Of a stretch of DNA of 64,000 bases, positions 33,568 through 42,695 are shown piece after piece (the stretch's first letter is position 1; each line of letters starts with the position of its first letter). The position numbers and the translations under genes are program-made. The DNA comes from Halomontanus rarus. Lineage in GTDB: Archaea; Halobacteriota; Halobacteria; Halobacteriales; Natrialbaceae. The notes under the pieces were generated by a model. That model made no database searches, was not told where the DNA came from, and saw only the letters and a list, made by a program, of their open reading frames with translations. The stretch lies in NCBI RefSeq assembly GCF_029338335.1, contig NZ_CP119796.1. One strand, written 5' to 3'.

Positions 33568-33784
33568 CGTGGTCGCTGACGTTCAGTTGTCACTATCGTG
33601 GGGTTCGACTACGCTCTCCTTCGGATTCGGTTGTCCCGTCGGTACTCGTCGAAGTCGACTCCCCTGCGCCGCGATTCGAGTGCACGTGCGCTGAGCATCC
33701 GTCATCTGTCGTCGATGTTGTACAACCGAGGACGGCAATACGGATAGGTAACTGACGTATGGGTGGGAACATCAACCACTGATA

Positions 33785-33812
33785 CCAAAACCTTTGGGGT
33801 GAATGTTTATCG
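33785..33812 (+). promoter_or_regulatory. Dyad and TATA box before HTH gene
   Basis: A CCAAA/TTTGG dyad with a 3-bp spacer (33785-33797) is followed by TTTAT near 33806-33810, which lies about 30 nt before the ATG at 33839. The dyad sits where an activator or repressor would contact DNA just upstream of TBP and TFB. Confidence 0.4.
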
Positions 33813-33838
33813 AACACGGCTATAATTCTCGAGTAACT

Positions 33839-34234
33839 ATGTCATCGTCCCGTCCCCCGTTCACCGGGGCAATGCGTACCGCAGTCGAACGAATCCGTCA
33901 TCAACTACCGACGATTTCCCCGTCCGTCTCGTCGTCCCGATCGGGAAACGAGGGAACCGCGGACGATTCGCTCGACGACGATCGTCGCCCGGAGGTACTC
34001 ACGAACCGAGAGCGAGTGATTCGAATCCTCGATCTGAACGGCGGACGAGTCTGGCAAGCCGATATCGTCGACCGAACCGGATGGTCGAAAGCCAAAGTGA
34101 GCCGCGTCCTTTCGAAGATGGAAGCGGACGGTGTGATTACCCGATTTCGGAACGGGCGAGAGAAAGTCGTCTGTCTGGTCGAGGCCGAGCCCGGATCGCC
34201 GACCGATCAACCAAACGCACCCGCGGTGAACTGA
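33839..34234 (+). CDS. MarR/TrmB-like winged-helix regulator
   Basis: This 131-residue protein has a disordered N-terminal third and a C-terminal winged helix: RERVIRILDLNGGRVWQADIV near residues 57-77, then WSKAKVSRVLSKMEADGVITR and a wing FRNGREKVVCLVE. It is a probable transcription regulator similar to haloarchaeal membrane-linked IclR/MarR-type domains but without the membrane part. The ATG at 33839 is chosen because TTTAT lies about 30 nt upstream, which makes the in-frame ATG at 33803 part of the promoter. Targets are unknown. Confidence 0.82.
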   Translation: MSSSRPPFTGAMRTAVERIRHQLPTISPSVSSSRSGNEGTADDSLDDDRRPEVLTNRERVIRILDLNGGRVWQADIVDRTGWSKAKVSRVLSKMEADGVITRFRNGREKVVCLVEAEPGSPTDQPNAPAVN

Positions 34235-34286
34235 GACGTCTCGACGTTACGTCTGCTGAACGGGTATTGTACGATACCGTAGCGGC

Positions 34287-34973
34287 CTACCTCTCCGCGT
34301 GGTCGTCGTGGTCGTCGTCCACGTCGGAATCGCTATCGGTGTCAGACCCGGTTTCGACGTCACCGTCGACATCGTCCCCCGAACGATCGTCGGCGGTCAC
34401 GTCGTCGTCTTCTTCACTCGAGTCCGACTCGGAACTGTCGTTGACCGTAATCGTTACCGGTTCGACGTCGTCGTCGAGGTCGGCGCCCGCTCTCTCGCCC
34501 GCTGGTTGCCGGTCGAGCACGCGATCGAGGGTGAAAATCGTATTGAGTTCGTGTTGAACCTGATCGACGACACCGCCGACGAGTTCGCTCGGTTGAATCG
34601 CCATGTACTCGTAGGGGTTGTTGCCCGCCCCCTCGCTCGCGCGTTTTTGCCGAGTGACCTTCTCCTCGTCGTGGAGTTCGGCGAGGGCTTCGCGGACGGT
34701 GCTCGGATAGAGTCCGGTCCCTTTGGCGACTTCCTCGCTCGTGCTGCCGGGACTGGCCAGCAGGTGGACGTAAATCTTCGCTCGCGTCTCCGTATCGAGA
34801 ATCCAGGAGAGCAGGTCGACGATCCGCTGATCGACGCCGTCGGCGACTCCGTCGTCGCGGTCGCTCCCCTCGAGATCGGCGTCGAGGTCGATAGGATCGT
34901 CGGTCACGAAATCGTCGTCCGAGGGCCGGTCGGCGTCGTCTACCCGGTCCTCGTCGGTGTCATCCGAAGCCAT
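34287..34973 (-). CDS. HTH regulator with acidic tails
   Basis: This 228-residue protein has an acidic N-terminus, a central winged-helix domain (LLSWILDTETRAKIYVHLL near residues 53-71, then STSEEVAKGTGLYPSTVREALAEL and a wing EKVTRQKRAS), and a long acidic C-terminal tail made of Ser/Asp repeats. It is a probable DNA-binding regulator of the haloarchaeal ArsR/TrmB-like type. A perfect TTTGTCC/GGACAAA dyad covers its start codon, so it may repress itself. A TATA-like GGATAAAC lies about 36 nt before the ATG. Confidence 0.82.
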   Translation of the reverse strand: MASDDTDEDRVDDADRPSDDDFVTDDPIDLDADLEGSDRDDGVADGVDQRIVDLLSWILDTETRAKIYVHLLASPGSTSEEVAKGTGLYPSTVREALAELHDEEKVTRQKRASEGAGNNPYEYMAIQPSELVGGVVDQVQHELNTIFTLDRVLDRQPAGERAGADLDDDVEPVTITVNDSSESDSSEEDDDVTADDRSGDDVDGDVETGSDTDSDSDVDDDHDDHAER

Positions 34974-34995
34974 TTGTCCTCTGATTGGGGACAAA
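34973..34995 (-). promoter_or_regulatory. Inverted repeat over HTH gene start
   Basis: The perfect 7-bp dyad TTTGTCC (34973-34979) and GGACAAA (34989-34995) with a 9-bp spacer overlaps the first base of the ATG (34971-34973). It lies downstream of a TATA-like GGATAAAC (about 35006-35013), around the predicted transcription start. This is the position of a repressor site. Confidence 0.5.
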
Positions 34996-35041
34996 GCCTC
35001 CCGTGAGGATAAACCTTTGTGAGCGCGCTTTTCCGACGCAC

Positions 35042-36124
35042 TCAGGACGTCTGCAACAACAGCGACTCGCAGAGGGCATCGACGCCCTCTTCCTCTCGCA
35101 GCCGTCGCTGGCGACTCGCGCCGCTCTCGGCCTCGTACACACGCCCGATGCCGTCGATCCCGAGCCGTTCGCACTCTCGATCGACGAGGTCGCCGAGGTC
35201 GATCGTGTCCTCGAGATCGCGAGCGATGAGCGAGGCCTCGTGACCGTGGCGAATGGCACGCCACTTGTTCTCGTCCAGAAGTTCCCGGCGGTGTTCGTGG
35301 CCGGTGGTACCGTCTTCGTACTCCTCGGCGAGGGCTTCGACGAGCGCGTGGGAGTACTCGACGAACGCCATCACCACGTCCGGGTCGGCCTGCCCGTCCG
35401 GCGTTCGGATCTCGACCGTCCCGTGACCGGTGTGCGGACGCACGTCGTACCAGAGCTCGCCACGATCCGCAATGGATTCCGTCTCGAGCATCCGTCGTTC
35501 GAAGGTATCGAAGGCCTCGTAATCCTCGAAGTACGTCGGCATTCCCGTGTTCGGCAACGCCTCGAAGATCTTCGCCCGGGCGGACTCGAGGCCGGTGTCG
35601 AACCCGTTCCAGTACGGCGAGTTCGCCGCGAGCGCGAGCATGATCGGGACGTACCAGCGGAGTTCGTTGGCGATCCACACCGCCTTGTCGGCGTCGTCGA
35701 CGCCGACGTGGACGTGTAAGCCGGCCGTCGTATTTCGGTGCTGTGGGTACTGAATGCGGTCGAGCTGCGAGCGGTAGCGGGGCTTCTCGGCGTGCTCGAG
35801 TTCGCGCCACTTCGCTAACGGATGCAGTCCCGCAGCGGCGATCCGGAAGCCGTTTCGCTCGGCGTGGTCGACCAGTGCCTCGCGGATCGAAAGCAGCGCC
35901 TCTCGAGCGCCGTCGGGGCGTTCGATCAGCGGCGTCTGCGTCTCGATGACGAACTTGAACAGTTCGTGGTCGAGCCGGCCCTCGAGAATCTCCGGCGGGT
36001 CGGACTCGTAGACGAGTTCGTCGGTTCCGCTCGTGGGTCGGCCGCGCTCGTCGACGACGAAACACTCCTCTTCGATGCCCAGTGTGCCCATCCGCGTGAA
36101 CGATTCCGGCGACCCGCGTTCCAT
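35042..36124 (-). CDS. gshA: Glutamate-cysteine ligase
   Basis: This 360-residue enzyme joins glutamate and cysteine to make gamma-glutamylcysteine, the main low-molecular-weight thiol of haloarchaea, in an ATP-dependent reaction. GshA of this family was characterised in Haloferax volcanii. The GCS2 family motifs LGIEEECFVVDERGR near residues 15-29, AGLHVHVGVDD near residues 131-141 and HGTVEIRTPDGQAD near residues 227-240 are intact. A TATTTACC box about 27 nt before the ATG at 36124 supports the start. No glutathione synthase is nearby, as expected. Confidence 0.92.
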   Translation of the reverse strand: MERGSPESFTRMGTLGIEEECFVVDERGRPTSGTDELVYESDPPEILEGRLDHELFKFVIETQTPLIERPDGAREALLSIREALVDHAERNGFRIAAAGLHPLAKWRELEHAEKPRYRSQLDRIQYPQHRNTTAGLHVHVGVDDADKAVWIANELRWYVPIMLALAANSPYWNGFDTGLESARAKIFEALPNTGMPTYFEDYEAFDTFERRMLETESIADRGELWYDVRPHTGHGTVEIRTPDGQADPDVVMAFVEYSHALVEALAEEYEDGTTGHEHRRELLDENKWRAIRHGHEASLIARDLEDTIDLGDLVDRECERLGIDGIGRVYEAESGASRQRRLREEEGVDALCESLLLQTS

Positions 36125-36209
36125 CGCTCGACGGTTGTCTCCCCGGTGGTAAATACGGTTTGGAGTCGGCAGGAGTGTGCGATTCCATCGCAGGCCTCGA
36201 GCGGTCGTC

Positions 36210-36866
36210 CTATCGTGGCCGCGCGACGACGCCGAGGTGATCGACGTGGTACTCGTCTAACCGTGCGGTCTCGAGGACCTCGTATCCCTCCTCTCTCTCT
36301 CCCTCGAGCTCGAGCTCTGCGAGCACGTCCTCGAAGACCGCGTCGGGGTCGCGCGTGACGTCCTCACTGCGAGCCTTGATCGCGAGCAGGAGTCGCCCGC
36401 CCGCTGCGAGGAACCGACGGTTCTCGAGGGCGACGCGGGCCTGCCCCCGCGTCGCGACGTCCTGGACGATGACGTCGACGTCGGCTTCGACGACGTGGGC
36501 GTAGGTCTCGGGCTTGCGCGCGTCCTTCAGCAGCGGAAACAGCCGCGGTCGGGAGTCGACGACCGATAGCAGATCGCGCGTCGGTCGCGGCGCGAACTCG
36601 ACCGCGTAGGTGGGACCCGCGAAGTCGGCGACGTGACTGACCGTCGTCCCGCTGGCCGCGCCGAGGTAGAGCACCGTCTCTCCCCCCTCGAGACCGGTGT
36701 CCATCCCCGACTCGAGCATCGCACCGAGTTTCGACCGATCGGGGTTCCAGGCGCGCCACTCGCCGTCGGTGGGTTCGCCGTAGACCGATTCGCCGCGGGT
36801 TGCTAGTCGGCGTTCGCCAGCTATGTCGCGGTACTCGACGCCGGTCGGCAGCGCCGGCTCAGTCAT
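36210..36866 (-). CDS. flpA: Fibrillarin-like 2'-O-methyltransferase
   Basis: This 218-residue protein is the SAM-dependent catalytic subunit of box C/D ribonucleoproteins, which methylate ribose in rRNA and tRNA. The SAM motif VLYLGAASGTTVSHVAD near residues 64-80, DVIVQDVATRGQA near residues 130-142 and LLLAIKARS near residues 158-166 are intact, with a C-terminal DEYHVDHLGVVA segment that contributes the catalytic histidine. It overlaps the nop5 gene upstream by 8 bp, so the two are coupled. Confidence 0.95.
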   Translation of the reverse strand: MTEPALPTGVEYRDIAGERRLATRGESVYGEPTDGEWRAWNPDRSKLGAMLESGMDTGLEGGETVLYLGAASGTTVSHVADFAGPTYAVEFAPRPTRDLLSVVDSRPRLFPLLKDARKPETYAHVVEADVDVIVQDVATRGQARVALENRRFLAAGGRLLLAIKARSEDVTRDPDAVFEDVLAELELEGEREEGYEVLETARLDEYHVDHLGVVARPR

Positions 36867-37758
36867 CGCTCTCACCTCGCGTCTCCGTCCCCGCCTCTGT
36901 ATCGCCGTCGTCACCCTCCGCTTCCGCTCGCGCCTGAATCGCCTCGATCCGCTCGCCGAGTTCGGCCTCGAGTTCCGGTCGGAGGTCCCCCGAGTAGTGG
37001 TCGACGCGGGCAGCGATCGACAGTTTCCCCGCGAGCGCTCGCGACGCGGAGCCGCGATCCTCGGCCCGGGTACCCCGAACCGCATCGTGGGTGTAGATGA
37101 TCCCGTGTTTCGGCGAGGAGGCGTGTCCGCGAAGGTGTGCGAAGAGGGCGTCTTCCGCACCTAGCACTTGTACCGTTCCGCTTGGCTTCTTCGCGAGCGA
37201 CTCGAGGCCGCCCGCCAGCGAGATCAGGCGAGCGGCGAGGACGGGACCGGCGAGGGCGGCGAGGTTCGGCGCGACCGCGGGCGTCTGGCGTTCGACGTAC
37301 TCCCGCAGGTCGTCGGCCTCGTCCGCGAGATCGACGACGCGCTCGGCGAGCGACGTGATCGGCTCCGCTCCCGGCTCTCCGTCGAGTCGATCACTGGCGG
37401 CGAGGTCGCGTGCGTACTCGACCCCCGACGCCGCCTCGCCGTCGACCGTCCCCGCCCACTCGGCGAGCCGCTCGGCCAGTTCGTTCGCCGTCCGGCGACA
37501 GTCGTCCATCGCCCGCACCGCGTGGACCAGCTGGCGATCGTCGGCCCGCTCGAGTTCGGCGACGGCCTCGCGGGTCGCCGCCGTCGTCGCCGCGTGCAGG
37601 GCGTCGTAGTACTCGTCCTCGTCGGCGGCGAACCCGGCCTCGACGGCCTCGAGCGGCCACGCTCGAGGGGCGGCCGCGCTTCCCTCGCGGACGGTGGCGG
37701 CGAGTCCCTCCTCGTCGTCACGGGTAGCGTCGGCGAACCACCCGTCCGTATCAGTCAT
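36859..37758 (-). CDS. nop5: Nop5/Nop56/Nop58 box C/D RNP scaffold protein
   Basis: This 299-residue protein bridges fibrillarin and L7Ae in box C/D ribonucleoproteins. The central coiled-coil part is followed by the Nop domain signature: APNLAALAGPVLAARLISLAG near residues 169-189, LAKKPSGTVQVLGAEDALFA and GIIYTHDAVRG. The N-terminal domain is short, as in archaea, and the C-terminus is acidic. A GATTAAAGG element about 27 nt before the ATG at 37758 supports a leaderless start. Its end overlaps flpA by 8 bp. Confidence 0.95.
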   Translation of the reverse strand: MTDTDGWFADATRDDEEGLAATVREGSAAAPRAWPLEAVEAGFAADEDEYYDALHAATTAATREAVAELERADDRQLVHAVRAMDDCRRTANELAERLAEWAGTVDGEAASGVEYARDLAASDRLDGEPGAEPITSLAERVVDLADEADDLREYVERQTPAVAPNLAALAGPVLAARLISLAGGLESLAKKPSGTVQVLGAEDALFAHLRGHASSPKHGIIYTHDAVRGTRAEDRGSASRALAGKLSIAARVDHYSGDLRPELEAELGERIEAIQARAEAEGDDGDTEAGTETRGESDD

Positions 37759-37884
37759 ACCCGTTCGTTTCCGGCGGACGTGATTAAAGGCCGCGTTCCG
37801 CCGTTTCTACTATAAGTGATGCCCCCGGCCGAGCGAGGCGACTGACGGCGAGCCTACGAAGTGAGCGAAACGGAAGCAGAGACG

Positions 37885-39000
37885 TTAGATCCCGAACGTC
37901 GCCCGAAGCATGTCACGGGTCCCGGGACCGAGGCCGACGGCGACGACGGTGATGAGCAGCATGACCGCGAACCGAGGGCTGTCTTCGAAGATCGTCCGAT
38001 CGAAGACCCAGACGACGGCGACGGCGGCGGCGAGCTTCACGAGCAGGAACGGCCACGCGGCGCCGGTGACGTCGACGACGGACTGGGGAAGCACCGAGCC
38101 GGTGAGGTTGACGATCGCTTCGTTGATCGGATGCTTCGGTGAGAGGTTCTGGTCCCAGCCGAGGCGATTCGCCCAGTCGAGGCCGATGACGTTCGCGACG
38201 CCGTCGACCGCGTGGGCCCAGATGACGACCAGCCCCATGTACATCGTCCCCTCGTTGATTTCGGGGGCGAAGCGGTCGATCGCGACCCACGTGATCGCCG
38301 TGACGAGCGTCGCGCCGACGAGCGTGAGCACGAGGATTCGCCAGTGGAACGATACCCAGGTCTCCGTCGCCGCGAGGTACGCGAGGAAGCCGACGGTCAC
38401 CGTCAGCGCCGTCACGCCGATCCCGAACAGCGGATACTCGTAGCCCGAGACGATGCCGCCGCGCTCGAGGAACACCGAAACGACCACTGCGATCACCGCG
38501 ACGAATGCGACAGTGAAGTAGATCAGCGGGCTGATGATCAGTCCGGTCCACGGGAACGGGAGAACCATCTCCGGGGCCGCGACGTTGGCGTCCTCGACGA
38601 CCCGCAGCGCCCCGCCGAACAGCATGAACGGGAACAGCGCGTAGAAGCCGGCCCGGTAGCGTTCGATCGCGAGGCGGCGGATGAGAAAGAGGATCCCGAT
38701 CAAGAACAGGATCAACGTGGGAATGTAGCCCGCGTAGGAGGTGAAGGTGTACCCCGGTGACGCCGTCGGTCCGGCGTCGGCTCCGGCCTGATTACACGGA
38801 ATCTCCGCGCCGTCGGCCCACGCGACGCAGCTCCAGCCGTGGGCGTCGGCGACGACCGGCCCCCAGTAGTAGTGCCAGATGAAGTCGACGTACACCTGCT
38901 GTGGGAACGCGAGCGCACCGCCGATCAAGGCGACGGCGAGGGTTACGATGGTCGCGGCCCAGGCACGTTCGGGCCCGACTCTCTCGAGGAACTCGTCCAT
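37885..39000 (-). CDS. DUF63 family membrane protein
   Basis: This 371-residue protein with about nine helices belongs to DUF63, a membrane family found in archaea and of unknown function. Visible family features are VYVDFIWHYYWGPVVADAHG near residues 36-55, GGALRVVEDANVAAP near residues 129-143, and VVIWAHAVDGVANVIGLDW near residues 254-272, which contain conserved histidines and acidic residues in helices. It stands alone between nop5 and the IMPase gene, on the minus strand like both. No role can be assigned. Confidence 0.88.
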   Translation of the reverse strand: MDEFLERVGPERAWAATIVTLAVALIGGALAFPQQVYVDFIWHYYWGPVVADAHGWSCVAWADGAEIPCNQAGADAGPTASPGYTFTSYAGYIPTLILFLIGILFLIRRLAIERYRAGFYALFPFMLFGGALRVVEDANVAAPEMVLPFPWTGLIISPLIYFTVAFVAVIAVVVSVFLERGGIVSGYEYPLFGIGVTALTVTVGFLAYLAATETWVSFHWRILVLTLVGATLVTAITWVAIDRFAPEINEGTMYMGLVVIWAHAVDGVANVIGLDWANRLGWDQNLSPKHPINEAIVNLTGSVLPQSVVDVTGAAWPFLLVKLAAAVAVVWVFDRTIFEDSPRFAVMLLITVVAVGLGPGTRDMLRATFGI

Positions 39001-39180
39001 GTCCGATACCCTGTATCACGGCGGGTTTTACGTTTCCGGTTTCTCGCGTTCTGGATTATGTCTCTCTTCTGTTTCGTTCAGGTTCGAGAGACCGTCTCGG
39101 ACCGATTCGAGGCTGGCGCCGACGCCAACGAGCGTCGGCTATCCGATTTCCTCACGCCCGGTCGTCGATCGTCGCACCCC

Positions 39181-40029
39181 TCACGCTCGGTCGTCGATCG
39201 CTCGAGCCGCCTCGAGCACCTCGTCGTGAATACCGTCGCTTCCGTTCGAGGCGACCAGCCCGGTACTGTCGTGGCGCCAGCGCTCGCCCTCGAGGTCGGT
39301 GACGGTGCCGCCAGCCGTACGGATCATGTGGACGCCGGCGACGGAGTCCCAGGGATTGGCGACGAGGTTGGAGACCGTCCCGTCGAGGGCCCCCGAGGCG
39401 ACCATCGCGAGCGTTATCTGGGCCGAACCGTACCGGCGCATGTCGTCGAAGCGGTGGACGATCTCCCGGCAGGCGGCGGCGTACTCCCCCCGACGGTCGG
39501 GGGCCCACCAGAGCGTCGGCGAGACCGTACACACCTCGGGCTCCGTCTCGTCGCTGACCGAGATCGGCCGATCGTTCAGGAAGACGCCGTCGGGTCCGGA
39601 TCGGTAGGTGTCCCCGAGAGCGGGGCAGACGGTCGTTCCGGCGACGGGTTCGCCGTCGATCACGGCGGCGACTGCAGTGCAGAAGATCGGGACGCCGCGG
39701 ACGAAGTTGTTCGTTCCATCGATCGGGTCGACGATCCAGGCCGGGCCCTCGTCGGGAACCGTCTTCAGTTCGTCGTCCTCCTCGCCGACGATTGGATCGT
39801 CGGGAAACCGCTCGCGAATGACGTCGATGACGGCGATCTGCGCGTCCCGGTCGGCCTGCGTGACGACGTCGGTCTTGCCGTCTTTGTAGTCGACCTCGAG
39901 GTCGGTTCGAAATCCGGCGGCGGCGATGTCCGCGCCGGCGCGTGCCGCCTGCGCGGTGACCGTCGCTCGCGTTTGGTGGTCTCCGCTTTCGGTTTCGCTT
40001 CCGTTTCCGTCTCCGCCCACGTCGCTCAT
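39181..40029 (-). CDS. Inositol monophosphatase family phosphatase
   Basis: This 282-residue enzyme belongs to the Mg-dependent IMPase/fructose bisphosphatase superfamily. The metal motifs are IVGEEDDE near residues 80-87, WIVDPIDGTNNFVRG near residues 98-112 and the late NPWDSVAGVHMIRTAGG. The substrate could be inositol phosphate, fructose 1,6-bisphosphate, PAP or another sugar phosphate, since archaeal members are often dual-function. The first 20 residues are a hydrophilic, variable extension. It is probably cytoplasmic. Confidence 0.9.
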   Translation of the reverse strand: MSDVGGDGNGSETESGDHQTRATVTAQAARAGADIAAAGFRTDLEVDYKDGKTDVVTQADRDAQIAVIDVIRERFPDDPIVGEEDDELKTVPDEGPAWIVDPIDGTNNFVRGVPIFCTAVAAVIDGEPVAGTTVCPALGDTYRSGPDGVFLNDRPISVSDETEPEVCTVSPTLWWAPDRRGEYAAACREIVHRFDDMRRYGSAQITLAMVASGALDGTVSNLVANPWDSVAGVHMIRTAGGTVTDLEGERWRHDSTGLVASNGSDGIHDEVLEAARAIDDRA

Positions 40030-40271
40030 ATCCGATCTGGGTATCCCGACGCCAAAGTGCTGTGGGTATCGGCTCTCGTTCCTACTTCACATCGGTCTCC
40101 CTGCACGCGTCCAGATTCAGTTCGGTTCAGAAACCGCGGAACCACACCGGCTCGAGAGAGGCGGACACGAAGGGCGCGAGCCTGCCGATCGAACCACCAC
40201 CGTTCTCGTCATTCGAGAGCGAGAGCGAGTGCGGATACGTGTTTAGATGGAGTAAAACTCCCGTTCGGTCG

Positions 40272-40889
40272 TTAGGACAACCGGAACACACGGAACGTGT
40301 CCCGTTTCAACGACTGCGAATCGACCTCGACGAAGCCGTACTCGGAGAAGACGTCGTTCCAGTTGCGATAGTAGAGCGGAAAGTCACCGTCGACGTAGTT
40401 CACCGCCCCGTCGTCCGATTCCCGGTCGTCTGCCGAGCCCTCGTTTTCGACCGTCACCAGGTACTCGTCCGTGATTCGAGCCAGTTCCTCGAAGACCCAT
40501 TCGTTGTCGGCGTGGATGTGCTGGAGCGTCTCGACCGAAAAGACGGCGTCGAACGCTCCCGTCTCGAACTCGGTGACGACGTTTTCGATCGCGTCGCAGT
40601 AAAACTGACCGGCGGCGGCGAGGTCGGGATAGACCTCTTCCATCACGTCGAACGCCTCGTCGTTGATCTCGATTCCGGCCAGATTCTCGTAGCCGTGGTC
40701 GTGAAGGTGCGCGAGGTGACGCCCCGAGCTGCATCCGACCTCCAGTACGGACGCGTCGGACTCGAGCGACGACTCGAGACGCTCGCGCAGTAACTCGCTC
40801 GTCTCGTTGGGGCCGTAGTAGGCGTAATAGTCCGGCGAGTACGCCCCCGACCGGTCGGCCCACTGCTCGAGAACCTCAGTAGAATTCAC
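40272..40889 (-). CDS. SAM-dependent methyltransferase, class I
   Basis: This 205-residue protein has a Rossmann-fold methyltransferase core: motif I VLEVGCSSGRHLAHL near residues 49-63, a second strand LAGIEINDEAFDV near residues 71-83, and FDAVFSVETLQHIHAD near residues 114-129. The substrate is unknown. The GTG at 40889 is preferred over an in-frame ATG at 40949 because the extra 20 residues look like promoter DNA and GTAGGAG precedes the GTG. The start is therefore uncertain. Confidence 0.82.
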   Translation of the reverse strand: MNSTEVLEQWADRSGAYSPDYYAYYGPNETSELLRERLESSLESDASVLEVGCSSGRHLAHLHDHGYENLAGIEINDEAFDVMEEVYPDLAAAGQFYCDAIENVVTEFETGAFDAVFSVETLQHIHADNEWVFEELARITDEYLVTVENEGSADDRESDDGAVNYVDGDFPLYYRNWNDVFSEYGFVEVDSQSLKRDTFRVFRLS

Positions 40890-41129
40890 TCCTACGTAAA
40901 CAGTATCGAGACGTAAAACGCCACCGACCGCGCCGTCGTGGCGGGCCACGTTCGGTGACAGTGACAGTGACAGAAAACGAGAGAGTGCCGTGGCTTCCTG
41001 TGTGTCGATCCGAACCGCACACCGATCGGCGGATCGGTAGTTCGGCTGCCGAAACGATTCCGAGACGATCGTGACTCGTCGCGTCGGTACTGTCCGCAGA
41101 CAGCAGTCGGCGACGATTACCTCACACGC

Positions 41130-41324
41130 TTACAATCGCTCGAGGTTCGTCGCTCGCGGGCCTTTGTCGGCCTCCTCGATATCGAACTCTACCTCTTGGC
41201 CTTCCTCGAGGTCCTCGCCGCCGACGTCTTCCATGTGGAAGAAGACGTCCTCGTCCGCGTCCTCGGTTTCGATGAAGCCGTAGCCTGCGTCGTCGTTGAA
41301 GAAGTCGACCGTACCTGTTGCCAT
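41130..41324 (-). CDS. Cold-shock domain protein (CspA family), second copy
   Basis: This 64-residue OB-fold protein is closely related to the one at 1241-1435. It shows GYGFIE near residues 15-20 and DVFFHMED near residues 27-34, and differs mainly in acidic surface positions. The ATG at 41324 is preceded at about 29 nt by GGTATATCC, a good TATA box, with no hairpin like that in front of the first copy. The two genes may answer different signals. Confidence 0.93.
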   Translation of the reverse strand: MATGTVDFFNDDAGYGFIETEDADEDVFFHMEDVGGEDLEEGQEVEFDIEEADKGPRATNLERL

Positions 41325-41464
41325 CACTCTACGTCGCGGCCTCAGTCGGATATACCTGATGGTAGCGAACTCAAGGACAGCCACGCGTTCGACGGCCCGA
41401 TTCGTCCGAGTGACGGCCAGTAGCCCGTTCGACTGCCGATTCGACGAATTCGCGGAACTTGCCC

Positions 41465-41752
41465 TCACCGACAATCTGCTCGAGCGGATTCGCTGACGAT
41501 GACCTCGCCGTCGCTTCGGACACAGACGTCGTACCCGAGGTAGGTGAACTGAACCGTCTCTATCGTCCGAGACTCGCCGGTGTTCGTCGACCGAAAGAGC
41601 GAATCCAGCGCCTGCGGGTCGATCGAAGCGTAAAGTGGCGGGGACAGTTCGGCCGGATCTTCGCCCTCGAGTTCGGCGATCCGATCGATGACGGTCAAAC
41701 TCGGCTTCTCGTCGAACAGTGTTTCAGAACGCGTCGAAATCGCATCAACCAT
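41465..41752 (-). CDS. HalOD1 output-domain protein
   Basis: This 95-residue protein matches the HalOD1 output domain: LTVIDRIAELEGEDPAELSP near residues 18-37, YASIDPQALDSLF near residues 39-51, and VQFTYLGYDVCVRSDGEVIV near residues 68-87. The domain is found alone or at the C-terminus of haloarchaeal response regulators and probably passes signals to transcription. The ATG at 41752 is chosen because the conserved domain begins a few residues later. An HTH_10 regulator gene lies just upstream on the same strand. Confidence 0.87.
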   Translation of the reverse strand: MVDAISTRSETLFDEKPSLTVIDRIAELEGEDPAELSPPLYASIDPQALDSLFRSTNTGESRTIETVQFTYLGYDVCVRSDGEVIVSESARADCR

Positions 41753-41869
41753 TACTGGACTAGACCCTCGTGACGCCCTCAAACCTACTGTCGTATTCTT
41801 CTCCCGTTTATAACAGGATAACAGTGCGTCACGTGTGTTTAGCCATGGCACCCGAAGGTCATCGAACGG

Positions 41870-42538
41870 TCAGTCGCCGAACGTGTGGCGGAACACTTTC
41901 GCCATGATTCGACGGAGATGCGTCGACAGGGTCGACGGCGAAATTTCCAGTTCGGCGGCGACTTCCTCCGCGCTGGCACCGTCCCGTTCGAAATACCCCA
42001 TTCGAGTCGCGGTGCGGGCGACCTCTCGCTGACGGTCGGTGAGGTGTGCTTCGAGACTATCGGTCTCGCCGACCGTCGCTCGAGGCCCGGAACGGTACAA
42101 TCTCTCGAGGTGAAAGTCGACACCTTGATCGCGACAGTACTCCCAGTACGCTCCGAGGCGTTCCTTGTCGGACGCCTGCAACCGAAACCGCCAGCCTCGA
42201 TCGCCGTTCTCTATCGAGAGAACGCGAACCCCGAGATCGGCGATTTCCGGCGTCGTGAATTTCGCCGCTGAACTGAGACGAACCTGATAGATGTTACACT
42301 CCTCGAATTCCATCGTCACGTGCCACTCGTCCACCGTGTGGTCGTCGTCGAGTGACATCTCGAACGTGCGAAAATCGGCGCCAGTCACCGAGTAGAAGGC
42401 GATTGAACCGGACCGTTCGGGGCGCGTGAGCGGCAGTGATTCCAGTGTGATCGTCGTCTCTGAGACGGCTCGAACGGTCGGGGTGAGCGGGAGGTCGGGG
42501 TGGGACACGACCAGTTCGGCGACGAAGCTCTGTGACAT
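41870..42538 (-). CDS. Bat-like HTH_10 transcriptional regulator
   Basis: This 222-residue regulator has an N-terminal bacterio-opsin-activator-like sensory part (about residues 1-150) and a C-terminal HTH_10 domain: LTDRQREVARTATRMGYFER near residues 165-184 followed by AEEVAAELEISPSTLSTHLRRI. This family controls many haloarchaeal genes; the ligand and targets are unknown. It is the first gene of a possible two-gene unit with the HalOD1 protein, 117 bp apart. Confidence 0.9.
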   Translation of the reverse strand: MSQSFVAELVVSHPDLPLTPTVRAVSETTITLESLPLTRPERSGSIAFYSVTGADFRTFEMSLDDDHTVDEWHVTMEFEECNIYQVRLSSAAKFTTPEIADLGVRVLSIENGDRGWRFRLQASDKERLGAYWEYCRDQGVDFHLERLYRSGPRATVGETDSLEAHLTDRQREVARTATRMGYFERDGASAEEVAAELEISPSTLSTHLRRIMAKVFRHTFGD

Positions 42539-42695
42539 AGCCGTTCTCTAGGAATGACAATCAGTACCAAGGAAAGCGTTCCGAAGCCAGTTGCTAGGGC
42601 GATCGTCGACTACCGATACTAATCCGGTACTGATGGCGAACTGGAAGCCGAGTCGCGATACCTCTCTATCGGTCGTCGTCGGGGGTAGGAAGTTT

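Noticed and set aside
33593..33817. 74-codon minus-strand frame between the M24 and HTH genes
   Set aside because: Composition is unlike neighbouring proteins, and it overlaps the promoter of the HTH gene.
34974..36188. Upstream extension of the HTH gene at 34287-34973
   Set aside because: The extension runs opposite-frame through gshA on the same strand and is Arg-rich. The ATG at 34971-34973 with nearby TATA and dyad is better.
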